The notes below the pieces were generated by a model. That model searched no databases, was not told the origin of the DNA, and was given only the letters and a program-made list of their open reading frames with translations. A DNA stretch of 64,000 bases from an uncultured Anaerolineae bacterium (lineage in GTDB: Bacteria > Chloroflexota > Anaerolineae > Aggregatilineales > Phototrophicaceae), in assembly GCA_937995825.1 (NCBI GenBank), contig CALKJO010000001.1, positions 171,665 through 235,664 on the forward strand, read 5' to 3'. This document shows positions 42,050 through 51,901 of the stretch, one piece after another (positions within the stretch are counted from its first letter, which is position 1; each line of letters begins with the position of its first letter). The position numbers were made by a program, and so were the translations under genes.

Positions 42050-43046
42050 CGTAGCGCCGTCCTACATATACGTTCGCGATTAAATCCTCAAAGGTTGGCG
42101 CGGGGCTTTCCTCCGCAAATTTCACCGCTGCCTCGACGATGGCGGCGGCTTCCTGATCGCGCTTCTCCAGCTCGCTTTCAACGCCCTCGAACTGCTCGAC
42201 CAGATGCGACCGCAGCACTAGAATCGGATCGCGCTCCTGCCAGACCTTCAATTCGCTCACCAGGTCATCGCGCACATCATACGACCGGTCGCTGACCCCA
42301 TGCCCGCGAAATCGATACGTCAGCGCTTCCAATAAAACCGGTCCGCGCTTCTTGGCGTATTTCACCGCGTCACTGACTGCATGATACACCTCAATCACGT
42401 TCTGTCCGTCGATTCGCCCGCCGTTTTTCATGCCATAGGCAATCGCCCGCTTCGACAGCTCCGGCTGACCGCTCGAATCCTCCACTCGCGTCCCCATCCC
42501 GACCAGGTTGTTCTCGATCAGCCACACCACCGGCAGATCCCAGACCGCGCTCATGTTCAGCGCTTCGTGAAAATAGCCGTTGTTCGTCGCGCCATCGCCG
42601 ATAAAGCACAGCACCACCGCGTCCTCCTCCATGTAGCGGACTTTGAGCGCGATCCCCGTCGCCAGCGGCAGATGCCCGCCGACAATCGCGTATCCGCCCC
42701 AAAAATTCAGATCGCGCTGCGCCAGATGCATTGAGCCGCCTTTGCCGCCGCTGCTGCCCGTGCGCTTGCCCATCATCTCCGCCATTGCCACCTTCGGATC
42801 CATCCCCCGCGCCAGCGCGATCCCGTGATCCCGATATGCTGTGATCACGTGATCGTCCAGCGTCAGCGCCGCCAGCGCGCCAACCCCAACCGCTTCATGC
42901 CCGCTGTAGAGATGCAGGTAAACGCCGGTGATGCGCTTCTCGCGATACAGTTCATCGCACTTGTTCTCGAAGTGGCGGATCAAGACGATCTGATAGTACC
43001 AGTCCAAAAGCTTCTCTCGATCAAGAGTTGCCGTCTGCGTTGCCAT
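42042..43046 (-). CDS. pdhA: 2-oxoacid (pyruvate) dehydrogenase E1 alpha subunit
   Basis: 334 residues. The TPP-binding segment GDGATNNGYFHEALNMSAVWDLPVVWLIENN is complete, with QPELSKRAIAYGM, EALTYRFRGHGVSD and SYDVRDD (phosphorylation-loop equivalent). LYSGHEAVGVGALAAL and RDHGIALARGMDP near the N terminus are standard. It forms the alpha2beta2 E1 with the next gene. GGAGGAG lies 7 bases before the ATG. It is the first gene of the E1alpha-E1beta-E2 operon. Confidence 0.93.
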   Translation of the reverse strand: MATQTATLDREKLLDWYYQIVLIRHFENKCDELYREKRITGVYLHLYSGHEAVGVGALAALTLDDHVITAYRDHGIALARGMDPKVAMAEMMGKRTGSSGGKGGSMHLAQRDLNFWGGYAIVGGHLPLATGIALKVRYMEEDAVVLCFIGDGATNNGYFHEALNMSAVWDLPVVWLIENNLVGMGTRVEDSSGQPELSKRAIAYGMKNGGRIDGQNVIEVYHAVSDAVKYAKKRGPVLLEALTYRFRGHGVSDRSYDVRDDLVSELKVWQERDPILVLRSHLVEQFEGVESELEKRDQEAAAIVEAAVKFAEESPAPTFEDLIANVYVGRRYDE

Positions 43047-43307
43047 GTACAGACTCCTCCATATACGCGCCGAGGAGCATTCTGCGCAAGCAGGGGCGCT
43101 TGAGCCAGTGACAGCACGCTCGGCATGATGTGTCGCAAAGTTTGTAGTAAGTTTACCAGAAAGATCGCATATCGATCAAAGCTGTCCGCCCACAGGGTGA
43201 TCGCTTCGAAGAGTTGGAAAATAGGTGCGAACACTTATATCGATGCGAACTGCAACCCTGTGTTATCATATGACGATGTAAATGCAGGCGAGGAGGGCTC
43301 CGTTTTG

Positions 43308-44972
43308 ATGTCAAGCTCACATCCATCCATCTTGACAGCGCCCAACAAGCAGAGCGCGCAGTCCAGCTCACAGCAATTTTCGCTCTGGATCGCCCTGGCT
43401 GGGCTGGCGCTGATCTGGTGGCTGCCTGGCGGCTTCGGCATGAGCCCGATCTTGGACGACTGGACGATGCTGCTGAGCGCCTCAAACGGCGACCTACCCA
43501 TCTTCTATCCCGAAGCCGCGCCAACCCGCCCGCTGACCTACATCCCCTGGATCGCGGCATGGTCGCTCACGCCAGAGTCGTTTCTCGGTCTCAATCTGAC
43601 CATGCTGGCAGTGCATTGGCTCAGAGGCGCGGCGCTGCTGGCGCTGCTGCTGCGCCTCGTCCCGGCGCGCCCAGCCTTCGCCTGGATCGGCGCGGCGCTC
43701 TTCATGCTCTTTCCCGCCGATCACGGCATCTTCTATCCGGGCATCCTCAACAGCCAGCTCTCATCGGCGCTGGCAATCATCGCGGTTGAGCGCCTGCTCG
43801 CCTACTGGCAGCGACCGACACCGCTTTGCCTGGCGCTGATGCTGATCGCGCAGGCGCTCGCCGTCCTGACCTATGAGGCGGGGATTCCGCTCTTGCTGTG
43901 CGCGCCCGTGCTGCTGATCTGGCTGGAGCGCGGCGTTTCGCGCCGTTTCTGGCGCTTTGCCGCCATCTGGACGGCGATCCCGCTGGTTTGGATGGGCTAC
44001 ATTGTTTACACGCTCGTCGGCGGTGGGGCGAGCTATCAGGCAAGCCTGATCGATCTCGGCGGCGAACGCTGGGAGCTGCTGAACGGACTGAGCTATATGC
44101 TGTCCATGAACTACATCACGGGCTTTCGTCTCGGCGCGGAGGCAGGGCGGCGCGTTTTAACCGGAGGGCTGCCACTGAGCCTGCTGATCGTCGCGGTCGG
44201 GATGGGGATCGCGGCGGCGCTTATCGCGGCGTGGACGAATCGCCAACCGGACACAATGACGCGGCGGCGCTGGCTCAGCTTGGCGCTGATCGGCTTCGCC
44301 GCCGTCTTTGCCGGCTTCGCCATGTACATCCCGACTCGCGATTTCAGCACACAGCACTACACCTGGCGCTTATCCGTCTTCACCGCCATCGGCGCGGCGA
44401 CGTCCATCAGCGCGGCGCTCATGCTGCTTCCTCGGCGCGGGGCATACGCGGCGGCGGGGATACTGATTCTGCTGGCGGCGCTGCGCGGATTGAGCCAGCA
44501 TCAGCGTTTCGTCAATTGGTCAAAAGACCAACTCGCTATTGTTCGCGCCGTCGTCGAGACCGTGCGTGTCCCGCCCGACGGGACACTGATCGCCATCATC
44601 GACGCCAGCCCGAACGAGCATATGCGGGCGTTTCGCCTGAATTACGTCTTTGAACACGCGCTTCAGCTCATGTATGGCAGCCCGCGCCTGTTTGGGCGCG
44701 TCTGCTACGACGACGCGACTTCGCCGCGTCCGCATGAGACCTGCCGTTTTGAGGACGAGACGCTGATCGCGTCCGGCATCTGGGCGGGCTTCGACCGCTT
44801 CCCGCTCGACCGCGTGATCCTGTTCTATTACGACGACTCGCTTTCGCTCGTGGAGTCGATCTCGGAGCGCTACCTCAGCGGCGCATCCGCCGCAAGCTAC
44901 AATCCAGCGCGCCTGATCGATCCCGCCAGCCCATTACCAGCGCGCTATGACGCGCTCTTCAGGCTAAATTGA
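43308..44972 (+). CDS. Polytopic membrane protein, GT-C-like
   Basis: About 554 residues with roughly ten TM helices and the external acidic loop GMSPILDDWTMLLSASNGD just after TM1, followed by TRPLTYIPWIAAW, a pattern seen in GT-C glycosyltransferase-like and O-antigen-type membrane proteins. A soluble C-terminal region (about 455-554) follows. The ATG at 43308 is taken because AGGAGGG lies about 10 bases upstream; longer N-terminal extensions look atypical in composition. It is the first plus-strand gene of the second glycan region. I cannot assign a substrate. Confidence 0.65.
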   Translation: MSSSHPSILTAPNKQSAQSSSQQFSLWIALAGLALIWWLPGGFGMSPILDDWTMLLSASNGDLPIFYPEAAPTRPLTYIPWIAAWSLTPESFLGLNLTMLAVHWLRGAALLALLLRLVPARPAFAWIGAALFMLFPADHGIFYPGILNSQLSSALAIIAVERLLAYWQRPTPLCLALMLIAQALAVLTYEAGIPLLLCAPVLLIWLERGVSRRFWRFAAIWTAIPLVWMGYIVYTLVGGGASYQASLIDLGGERWELLNGLSYMLSMNYITGFRLGAEAGRRVLTGGLPLSLLIVAVGMGIAAALIAAWTNRQPDTMTRRRWLSLALIGFAAVFAGFAMYIPTRDFSTQHYTWRLSVFTAIGAATSISAALMLLPRRGAYAAAGILILLAALRGLSQHQRFVNWSKDQLAIVRAVVETVRVPPDGTLIAIIDASPNEHMRAFRLNYVFEHALQLMYGSPRLFGRVCYDDATSPRPHETCRFEDETLIASGIWAGFDRFPLDRVILFYYDDSLSLVESISERYLSGASAASYNPARLIDPASPLPARYDALFRLN

Positions 44973-44997
44973 ACAGCGTTCACACTTCGTCTATACT
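44969..44997 (+). promoter_or_regulatory. Sigma70-type promoter for the transketolase/glycan operon
   Basis: TTGAAC (44969-44974), 17-base spacer, TATACT (44992-44997). The predicted start is near 45004, leaving about 50 bases before the ATG at 45054. TTGAAC overlaps the stop codon region of the previous gene. Confidence 0.6.
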
Positions 44998-45053
44998 GGT
45001 GAAGGCGAACGGATGAAAAGCTTTTGCGGTTTATGATTTAAGGATGAGCGGTG

Positions 45054-45875
45054 ATGGATCATACAAATGTAACCCCCTACGCGATCCGGCGAATTGTGCT
45101 CGAGCAGTCCAAGCGCGCGCATGTCGGGCATATCGGGTCGTCGCTCTCGATTGCCGACCTGATCGCCGCGCTCTACGGCGGCGCGCTGCGCATCAGCAGC
45201 CCCAATGACCCCGACCGCGACCGCTTCATCCTCTCCAAAGGTCACGCTGCGCTCGCGCTTTACGCCGCCATCTACCTGCGCGGCTGGATCGACGCCGAAA
45301 CGCTGGCGACCTTCCACCGTGACGGCTCGGCGCTCGGCGTCCATCCCGAACCGACCCTGATCGGCGTCGATTTTGCGACCGGATCGCTGGGCATGGGCTT
45401 GTCGATGGCAGTCGGCGCGGCATTGGCGGCGCGCCTGCAGCAGTCATCCCGCCGGACGTTCGTGCTGCTCTCCGACGCCGAACTCAACGAAGGCTCGACC
45501 TGGGAAGCAGTCATGTACGCCGCGCAGCATCGCCTCAGCCGCTTGATCGCGCTGATCGACCTGAACGGTCAGCAGGCGCTCGGCTACACCTGCGATGTCA
45601 TCCGCATCGACAATGTGCATGAGCGCTTCACCGCGTTTGGCTGGGATGCGCGCGAAGTCGATGGACACGACCTCCCCGCCATCCAGCAGCAGATCGACGC
45701 GCTCGACCTGGACGGCGGGCAGCCGCACGTCCTGATCGCCAGAACCACCTTTGGCAAAGGCGTGTCGTACATGGAAAATCAGATTCGCTGGCATTATATG
45801 CCGATGAGCGACTCGGAATATGCACAGGCGCTCATGGAGATCGCCGCGCTTCACGGAGTGACCGAACATGCGTAA
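45054..45875 (+). CDS. Transketolase N-terminal (TPP pyrophosphate-binding) subunit
   Basis: 273 residues, equal to the N-terminal half of transketolase. HVGHIGSSLSIADLIAALY, RDRFILSKGHAALALYA, GSLGMGLSMAVGAALA, the metal/TPP loop SDAELNEGSTWEAVM and IDLNGQQALGYT are present (the canonical GDGE is SDAE here). It transfers two-carbon ketol units and must pair with the next gene to form an active site. Split transketolases occur for sugar or cofactor building blocks outside the pentose pathway. The ATG 45054 follows AGGATGAGC. It overlaps the C-terminal subunit by 8 bases and leads a glycan operon. Confidence 0.9.
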   Translation: MDHTNVTPYAIRRIVLEQSKRAHVGHIGSSLSIADLIAALYGGALRISSPNDPDRDRFILSKGHAALALYAAIYLRGWIDAETLATFHRDGSALGVHPEPTLIGVDFATGSLGMGLSMAVGAALAARLQQSSRRTFVLLSDAELNEGSTWEAVMYAAQHRLSRLIALIDLNGQQALGYTCDVIRIDNVHERFTAFGWDAREVDGHDLPAIQQQIDALDLDGGQPHVLIARTTFGKGVSYMENQIRWHYMPMSDSEYAQALMEIAALHGVTEHA

Positions 45876-46794
45876 AACCTTCGCCCAAACCCTGATCGAC
45901 CTGGCAGATCGCGATCCGCGCGTGCTGCTGCTGACCGGCGATCTCGGCTTCATGGTGCTGGAGCCGTTCATCGAACGCCATCCAGATCGCTTCTTCAACG
46001 CCGGAGTCGCTGAGCAGAACATGCTCGGCATGGCGGCTGGGCTGGCGCAAGCGGGCTTCATCCCCTTCTGCTACTCGATTGTCACCTTTGCCGCGCTGCG
46101 CCCGTATGAGTTCATCCGCAACGGCGCGATCTTGCAGCATCTACCCGTGCGCGTCGTCAGTGTCGGCGGCGGCTTCGAGTATGGCGACGCCGGACCAACC
46201 CATCACGGCGTCGAGGACATCGCCATCATGCGCGCGCAGCCAGGCATGATGACCGTTGCGCCCGCCGATGCCGCTCAGGCGCGAACGGCACTGCGCGCCA
46301 CCTGGGACATGCCCACGCCGATCTACTACCGGCTCGGCAAAGACGACTCCTACGCGCTGCCCGGTCTGGATGGAGCCTTCGCCGTCGGGCGCGCCAACCA
46401 GCTCCGCAAAGGGCGCGATCTGCTCTTCGTCACGGCAGGCGCGATTGCCCGCGAAGTCGTCGCGGCGGCGGACGCGCTGGCGGAGCGCGGCATCCAGGTC
46501 AGCGTGCTGGTCGTCCCCACTTTCAATCCCGATCCGGCGGATGATCTGGCGGCGGCGCTGGCGTCTGTGCCACTGGCGATCAGCGTTGAAGCGCACTATA
46601 TCAACGGCGGCGTCGGCTCGCTGACCGCCGAGATCATCGCCGAACGCGCCATCCCAACCCGATTGATCCGCTGCGGCGTCCGCGAAAACCACGATGGTTT
46701 ATCCGGCAGTCAGGCGTATTACCAGCGCAAACACGGCATCGCCGCCGAGCCGCTGGTCGAGACGGCGGTCAACGCGCTTCAAACGGCATCCTGA
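45868..46794 (+). CDS. Transketolase C-terminal subunit
   Basis: 308 residues, matching the pyrimidine-binding and C-terminal domains of transketolase. TGDLGFMVLEPFIERHPDRFFNAGVAEQNMLGMAAGLAQAG includes the Glu that activates TPP. GFEYGDAGPTHHGVEDIAIMRAQPGMMTVAPAD and the YYRLGKDDSYAL segment are typical. The C-terminal domain shows VGSLTAEIIAERAIPTRLIRCGVRE. It completes the split enzyme with the upstream gene, and is followed 2 bases later by a GT2 gene, so the two-carbon product probably serves glycan synthesis. Confidence 0.9.
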   Translation: MRKTFAQTLIDLADRDPRVLLLTGDLGFMVLEPFIERHPDRFFNAGVAEQNMLGMAAGLAQAGFIPFCYSIVTFAALRPYEFIRNGAILQHLPVRVVSVGGGFEYGDAGPTHHGVEDIAIMRAQPGMMTVAPADAAQARTALRATWDMPTPIYYRLGKDDSYALPGLDGAFAVGRANQLRKGRDLLFVTAGAIAREVVAAADALAERGIQVSVLVVPTFNPDPADDLAAALASVPLAISVEAHYINGGVGSLTAEIIAERAIPTRLIRCGVRENHDGLSGSQAYYQRKHGIAAEPLVETAVNALQTAS

Positions 46795-46796
46795 CC

Positions 46797-47540
46797 ATGA
46801 CTCCATCTTTGATTTCGATTGTGCTGCCGGTTTACAACCAGGCAGATCATATCGGCGCGATTGTCGAGGAATACGCCGCGATGCTGGCGCGTATCCCCAA
46901 TCCAACCGAGATCATCCTGGCGGTCAACGGCAGCCGCGACGCATCGCTCAAGGTCTGCACTGCGCTGGCGGAGAAGCACACCGATCCGGCGCGGCGCGTG
47001 CGCGTCGCCCACAGCGAACGCGGCGGCTGGGGCTTAGGCGTCCGGCTGGGGCTGTCCGCCGCCGAGGGCGATCTGCTCTGCTATACCAATTCGGCGCGCA
47101 CTGCGCCCAAAGACCTGACGCTGCTGCTGCTCTACGCTGTCGCCAACCCGGACACTGTCATCAAGGCGAACCGCAAAATCCGCGATAACTGGCAGCGGCG
47201 CATCGGATCGCTGCTCTACAACATCGAGGTGCGCACGCTCTTCGACCTGGCATACTGGGACATCAACGGCACGCCGAAGGTCTTTCCGCGCCACTTCGAT
47301 GCCCTGCTGCGCTTGCAGTCCGACGATGACCTGATCGACGCCGAGTTCAACGCGGTCTGCCGTCGTGAAGGCTATCCGATGCTCGAAGTCCCGATCTTTG
47401 CCACCAAACGTCACGGCGGGCGCTCGACCACCAATTACAATTCAGCGCTCAAGATGTACATCGGCGCTTACCGGCTGTGGCAGCGGATGCGCGCCGAAGG
47501 CTGGACGCCGAAAAACAGCACCAGCGGAGACGGCGCGTGA
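46797..47540 (+). CDS. Family 2 glycosyltransferase
   Basis: 247 residues. SIVLPVYNQADHIGAIVEEYAAML and EIILAVNGSRDASLKVC (in place of the usual DDGSxD) form the nucleotide-binding part. GWGLGVRLGLSAAEGDLLCYTNSARTAPKDL occupies the place of the DXD motif, which lacks the usual Asp residues, and DLAYWDINGTPKVFPRHF follows. The overall resemblance is to DPM1-like GT2 proteins, but the acidic metal motif is weak. No membrane helix is present. It starts 2 bases after the transketolase C subunit and its stop overlaps the next gene's GTG. Confidence 0.8.
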   Translation: MTPSLISIVLPVYNQADHIGAIVEEYAAMLARIPNPTEIILAVNGSRDASLKVCTALAEKHTDPARRVRVAHSERGGWGLGVRLGLSAAEGDLLCYTNSARTAPKDLTLLLLYAVANPDTVIKANRKIRDNWQRRIGSLLYNIEVRTLFDLAYWDINGTPKVFPRHFDALLRLQSDDDLIDAEFNAVCRREGYPMLEVPIFATKRHGGRSTTNYNSALKMYIGAYRLWQRMRAEGWTPKNSTSGDGA

Positions 47541-48703
47541 ACTTAGAGTCGCTCTGGGAGCATCATCACGCCCAGTGGCGCGACCCGAACGCGGTGATCG
47601 CGCTCTGGGAGGGCGTCTCCGATCCGACCGCGCTCCCTTACACGGTCAGCGGGCGCTTCTGGGAGACGCTGGCGGAGTCGAGCGGGACGCTGCTGGTCAC
47701 GCGGGAATATGAGCATCTGGTCATGGCGCTGCGCGCCGATCCCGCTCCGGCGATCACGGCGCTGCGCCTGCCGCATCCGTCCGGCATCGCCTATGACGCG
47801 GCGCGCGGAGTCGTCCACATTGCCTGCACGCGCAATCCGAACCAAGTGCTGACCCTCGCGCCCTACGCCGGCGCGATCCCGCGCCTAGACATGCCGCCGC
47901 CCGAACCGGATCGACGCCCGCTCATGCCGCTGCGCTCAATCTTCTTTCCGGGCAGCCTGTACATGCACGATCTGGCGCTGATCGGCGGCGAACTCCACGC
48001 CAATGCCGTCGGGCAGAACGCCGTCGTTCGCCTGCATGACGATGGACGCCATGAGCGCGTCTGGCATCCGGCGTGCATCGAGCGCGATGGCGCGCCGGTG
48101 TTTGGGCAGAATCATATCCAGCTCAACTCGATTGCCGCAGGGGACACGCCGGAAACATCGTATTACTCCGCCTCGGCGGACGAGATCACCGACCTGCGCC
48201 CTGGTCACCCCGATTACCCGGTGGACAAGCGCGGCGTGATCTTCTCCGGCGCAACTCGCCAGCCGATCCTGCGCGGACTGACCCGCCCACACTCGGCGCG
48301 GCTGCATCGGGGGCGCATCTGGGTCGATAACAGCGGCTATGGCGAAGTCTGGGCGGTCGATCCCAACGGCACACACGACGTGATCGCCCGTCTGCCCGGC
48401 TGGACGCGCGGCTTATGCCTGATCGGTCATGTCGCCTGGGTCGGCACATCGCGGGTCATTCCGCGTTTCCGCCAGTATGCGCCGGGGCTGGCTGTCGATG
48501 CCAGCGTCTGCGGCGTCCACGCCGTCGATCTGGCGTCGGGAGATATTCTCGGCTCGCTGATCTGGGAGGCGGGCAACCAGATTTTCGCTATCGAACTGCT
48601 GCCAGGCGACTTCACGACCGGGCTGCCCTTTCCAGCATCCGCTGAGCGCGACCGCGATGCGGAAACGCGCCTGTTCTACGCCTATGATGTGGAGCGCGGA
48701 TGA
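47537..48703 (+). CDS. DUF4915/TIGR03032-like beta-propeller protein
   Basis: About 388 residues. Sequence such as LPHPSGIAYDAARGVVHIACTRNPNQVL, FFPGSLYMHDLALIGGELHANAVGQNAVVRL, GLTRPHSARLHRGRIWVDNSGYGEVWAVDPNG and LCLIGHVAWVGTSRVIPRF gives six or so repeated blades and matches the DUF4915/TIGR03032 group, found in sugar and peptide biosynthesis loci. No signal peptide or catalytic residues are visible. The function is unknown; the coupled GTGA start ties it to the GT2 gene and its ATGA stop to the YfhO-like gene. Confidence 0.6.
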   Translation: MNLESLWEHHHAQWRDPNAVIALWEGVSDPTALPYTVSGRFWETLAESSGTLLVTREYEHLVMALRADPAPAITALRLPHPSGIAYDAARGVVHIACTRNPNQVLTLAPYAGAIPRLDMPPPEPDRRPLMPLRSIFFPGSLYMHDLALIGGELHANAVGQNAVVRLHDDGRHERVWHPACIERDGAPVFGQNHIQLNSIAAGDTPETSYYSASADEITDLRPGHPDYPVDKRGVIFSGATRQPILRGLTRPHSARLHRGRIWVDNSGYGEVWAVDPNGTHDVIARLPGWTRGLCLIGHVAWVGTSRVIPRFRQYAPGLAVDASVCGVHAVDLASGDILGSLIWEAGNQIFAIELLPGDFTTGLPFPASAERDRDAETRLFYAYDVERG

Positions 48704-50967
48704 GGTTGCGCGCAAGCCGGCTTGTCTTCTGCCTGCTGCTGGCGCTGGCGATGGTCGGGCTGCGGATGGCGGCGTATGACTCGGTCATTCTGGCGCTCGA
48801 CACGCCGCCCAACCATGACATGCTGCAAGGATCAGCGTTCTTCGCCCCGAACATGCACAGCGTCCGGCTGACGGGCGACCTGGCATGGTGGAATCCGGCG
48901 TCCTTCACTGGCTACGCGGCGTATTATCAGGCGTTCTTATCGCCGCTCGCGCCTACGCCGGGGCATCTCGTTCACATCGTCTGGTCGCAGATCGTCCGCG
49001 GGCTGGCGCTGATCGGCGCGGCGGTTCCGGAATACAGCCAATATCTGCTCTTGAACTACCTGCTCCTGCCCTATCTGGCGATCCTGGCGTTCATCCTGTT
49101 CGCGGCGAGCTTGCTGCGGACACGAACGGCGCTGGCGCTTGCGGCGGTCGTGTTCACGCTGTCGGGGATCGGCTTGTGGCTGTCGGCATGGTTCTATTTT
49201 CAGGAAATCTTCACCTTTTTCCTGCTGCTGACGGCGACTCACGGCGTCCTGCGCCGTCCAACGACGCCCCGTGTGCTGCTGTGGACGGCGGCGGCGCTGA
49301 TTCAACTGGCATCCCTCAACTACTGGACGCTGTATAACCTGTTTTTCTTCATCATCGTCGTCGGCGCGTGGGCATGGTTGTATCCGCACCGCTTCGCGCG
49401 GCTTTGGCGGCGGATCAGGCGCGGGTTTACCCCGGCGGCGGGGGTCGCGCTGGCGCTGGCGGGGATCGCGGTGGCGGTCTGGGCAGTGATGATCGGGTCG
49501 ATGGTGATCGAGCAGCGAGATGCCTACTTCCGCGCCAACTACACGACGTTTCAGGCGCGCGACCGCGTGCAGGAGATGCGGCGCTTCACAACCGAATTGT
49601 TCAACAATCAATGGCGGCGTCCGTTTGAGTCGTATGGCTGGCAGTCGCACAATTACCAGCACTACGCCCGCTATATCGGGGCATTTACGCTGCCGCTGCT
49701 GGTCATGGTCGCGGTCATGGCGTGGGGGCGGCGCGAACGCTGGCTGATCGCCGTGACAGGCGGCGCGCTGATCGTCTCGCTCGCGCCGCCGCCGCTGCTG
49801 ACTCTGTGGGAGACCATCCCGCTAATGAACAGCATCATCCACTTGTTTTACTTCTACTCGCACTACTGGCAGATCGGGGTGATGCTGCTGGCGTGCGCGG
49901 CGCTGGATCGGCTGCTGACCGAGAGTCTCACCCCATTCGAGCGTTTGCGCATGGCGCGGGCGGCGCTTATCACGGCAGGAGCCGCTGCGCTCGTCCTGAT
50001 CGGCATGTTTTTGATCAGCGAACAGTATCCGAACAACGATCCTGATCTGCAAAGCGTGATCTCAGCCGCGCTGCTGGCGCTGATCGTCGGCGTATTGGCA
50101 TGGCGCGCCCTCGCCACGCCCTCGGCGCGCAGTCTGTTCGTCGCGGCGCTGATCGGGCTGGCGTTGGCGGATTTGACGGGCTACTTTGCCTCGATCAATC
50201 GGGAGGATCAGGGCTTCACGCGCTACCGCTGGGGCTTCGATCCGCGCGTCCCGCTGCCGGAGACCGTGCAGGCGCGCCTGGCATCCCCCTGGACAGCCCA
50301 TCCGCAGGCGGGATTCGGCGCGGACTTGTTCGCCAATCTGCCGATCCGCAGCGATTTCTGGATCGACAACACCTATATGAAGCCGAACATGCTGCGCGAA
50401 CTCGAAGGCGCGGACGGCGAACCCGCCAACACGCTCAGCACGGATGGGCAGCCGATCCGATCCGCGCTGACGCTCACACTGACTCAGGGTGAGCCGCTGG
50501 TCTTCTATCCGGTGGACGCGCTCGTCCCTGAAGCGGAAGTCGACTGGACAACCTTCGATCCGGCATCGGCACTGGTGTTATTCGATCCCGCGCCGACGGT
50601 GCAGCCATCGGGCGCGCAGGCGGGCGATTTTTCCTGGTCATGGCAGAGCTGGTCATACAACGACTTCGCCTTCAGCCTGACCGTCCCGCAGGACGGCTGG
50701 CTGCTGGTGCGCCAGCTTCCCGATCCGCTTTGGGACTATGCGCTCGATGGACGGCATGTAGAATATTATCGCGCCAACTTCGTCAGCACAGCGCTGCCGA
50801 TTCAGGCAGGAACGCATACGCTCACCATGACCTATCAGCCGTTCGCGCGGCGGATTTACTGGGGCGCGGCGGGCTTGCTGGAAGCAGCATTGATCGGGCT
50901 GCTGTGGGCGGCATGGCGATCCCGAAAATCGCGTTTTGAGATGGCTAATCGACAGACAACGGAGTAA
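48700..50967 (+). CDS. YfhO-like polytopic membrane protein
   Basis: 755 residues with about 12 TM helices, then a long soluble C-terminal domain (about 495-715) and a final TM helix before a basic tail. LALDTPPNHDMLQGSAFFAPNMHSV and WWNPASFTGYAAYYQAF after TM1 follow the GT-C external-loop pattern. YfhO-family proteins decorate lipoteichoic acids or membranes with sugars using polyprenyl-linked donors; this role is inferred. The ATGA start overlaps the previous stop, and the next gene starts 6 bases on. Confidence 0.75.
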   Translation: MRLRASRLVFCLLLALAMVGLRMAAYDSVILALDTPPNHDMLQGSAFFAPNMHSVRLTGDLAWWNPASFTGYAAYYQAFLSPLAPTPGHLVHIVWSQIVRGLALIGAAVPEYSQYLLLNYLLLPYLAILAFILFAASLLRTRTALALAAVVFTLSGIGLWLSAWFYFQEIFTFFLLLTATHGVLRRPTTPRVLLWTAAALIQLASLNYWTLYNLFFFIIVVGAWAWLYPHRFARLWRRIRRGFTPAAGVALALAGIAVAVWAVMIGSMVIEQRDAYFRANYTTFQARDRVQEMRRFTTELFNNQWRRPFESYGWQSHNYQHYARYIGAFTLPLLVMVAVMAWGRRERWLIAVTGGALIVSLAPPPLLTLWETIPLMNSIIHLFYFYSHYWQIGVMLLACAALDRLLTESLTPFERLRMARAALITAGAAALVLIGMFLISEQYPNNDPDLQSVISAALLALIVGVLAWRALATPSARSLFVAALIGLALADLTGYFASINREDQGFTRYRWGFDPRVPLPETVQARLASPWTAHPQAGFGADLFANLPIRSDFWIDNTYMKPNMLRELEGADGEPANTLSTDGQPIRSALTLTLTQGEPLVFYPVDALVPEAEVDWTTFDPASALVLFDPAPTVQPSGAQAGDFSWSWQSWSYNDFAFSLTVPQDGWLLVRQLPDPLWDYALDGRHVEYYRANFVSTALPIQAGTHTLTMTYQPFARRIYWGAAGLLEAALIGLLWAAWRSRKSRFEMANRQTTE

Positions 50968-50973
50968 AAAACC

Positions 50974-51897
50974 ATGACCAATGACATTCGCCTGCTGATG
51001 CTCGGCGCGATGTATGAAAACGGCGGCAATACCACGCATCGCTTCCTCGACGGACATCCGGGCATGTTCGTCTATCCCTTCGAGTCGCAGGTTGGGACAC
51101 GCCTGGTCGATGATCACCTGACCTCGATGTTTCCGGTCAAATACCGCTGGCCGGTCTTCGCGCTTGACGCAGCACCCTGCGAGGACTATCACCGCATCAT
51201 CGATGAGGAAGGCAAAGTCCGTTCGCGCACGCCGCACGTCAGCAAGTTCCGGCATATGCCCTTCGACATGAACGACGATGAACGCCGCGAGCTTTACGTG
51301 CGCATGGTCGAGGAGACAGGGCGCAGCCGCGCCCATAACATGGCGGCGTTCTTCAAAGCGACCTTCGAGGCGTGGAAAGACTACAAACGCACCGGTGAAG
51401 AGCAGGTCTACGTCGGCTACAGCCCGATCATCGTCGTGGACGCCGACAAAATCCTGACCGATCTGCCCAATGCGCACTTCCTGCATGTCGTCCGCAATCC
51501 CTGGTCTGCTTACGCCGACACCAAAAAGCGCCCTGTCCCACTCAGTCTGCGCCATTACATGACCGGCTGGACGATCAACCAGTATCACGCGCTCTATTTC
51601 AAGCAGAAATTCCCGGATCGGATGCACATCGTCCGCGTCGAGGATGTCATGGCGGACAGCTATAAAACCCTGGGCGATCTCTGCGACAAGCTCGGTCTCG
51701 CGCCCGCCGACTCGCTGCGCCAGCCGACCTGGAACGGTGAAGTCCTGGAAGAAGTCTATCCCTGGGGGACTCTGCGCAAAGTCACGCCGGAGGTCAACAA
51801 GGCAACCGCGCTTGAGCTAAGCGCGGATGAGCGCGCCGCCGTTCGCGAATACACCTGGCAGTACCTCGACGTATTCGACTATACCCACTTCGTCTAA
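50974..51897 (+). CDS. Sulfotransferase family protein
   Basis: 307 residues. MLGAMYENGGNTTHRFLDGHPGMFVYPFE sits where PAPS-dependent sulfotransferases have their 5'-phosphosulfate loop, although the usual RSGT is changed. NAHFLHVVRNPWSAYADTK is the classic 3'-phosphate-binding motif (R-x7-S form). VRVEDVMADSYKTLGDLCDKLGL is also typical. It likely transfers sulfate from PAPS to a glycan hydroxyl. GGAGTAAAAACC precedes the ATG. Its place in the glycan run suggests that the polymer or lipid made here is sulfated. Confidence 0.82.
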   Translation: MTNDIRLLMLGAMYENGGNTTHRFLDGHPGMFVYPFESQVGTRLVDDHLTSMFPVKYRWPVFALDAAPCEDYHRIIDEEGKVRSRTPHVSKFRHMPFDMNDDERRELYVRMVEETGRSRAHNMAAFFKATFEAWKDYKRTGEEQVYVGYSPIIVVDADKILTDLPNAHFLHVVRNPWSAYADTKKRPVPLSLRHYMTGWTINQYHALYFKQKFPDRMHIVRVEDVMADSYKTLGDLCDKLGLAPADSLRQPTWNGEVLEEVYPWGTLRKVTPEVNKATALELSADERAAVREYTWQYLDVFDYTHFV

Positions 51898-51901
51898 GCT
51901 A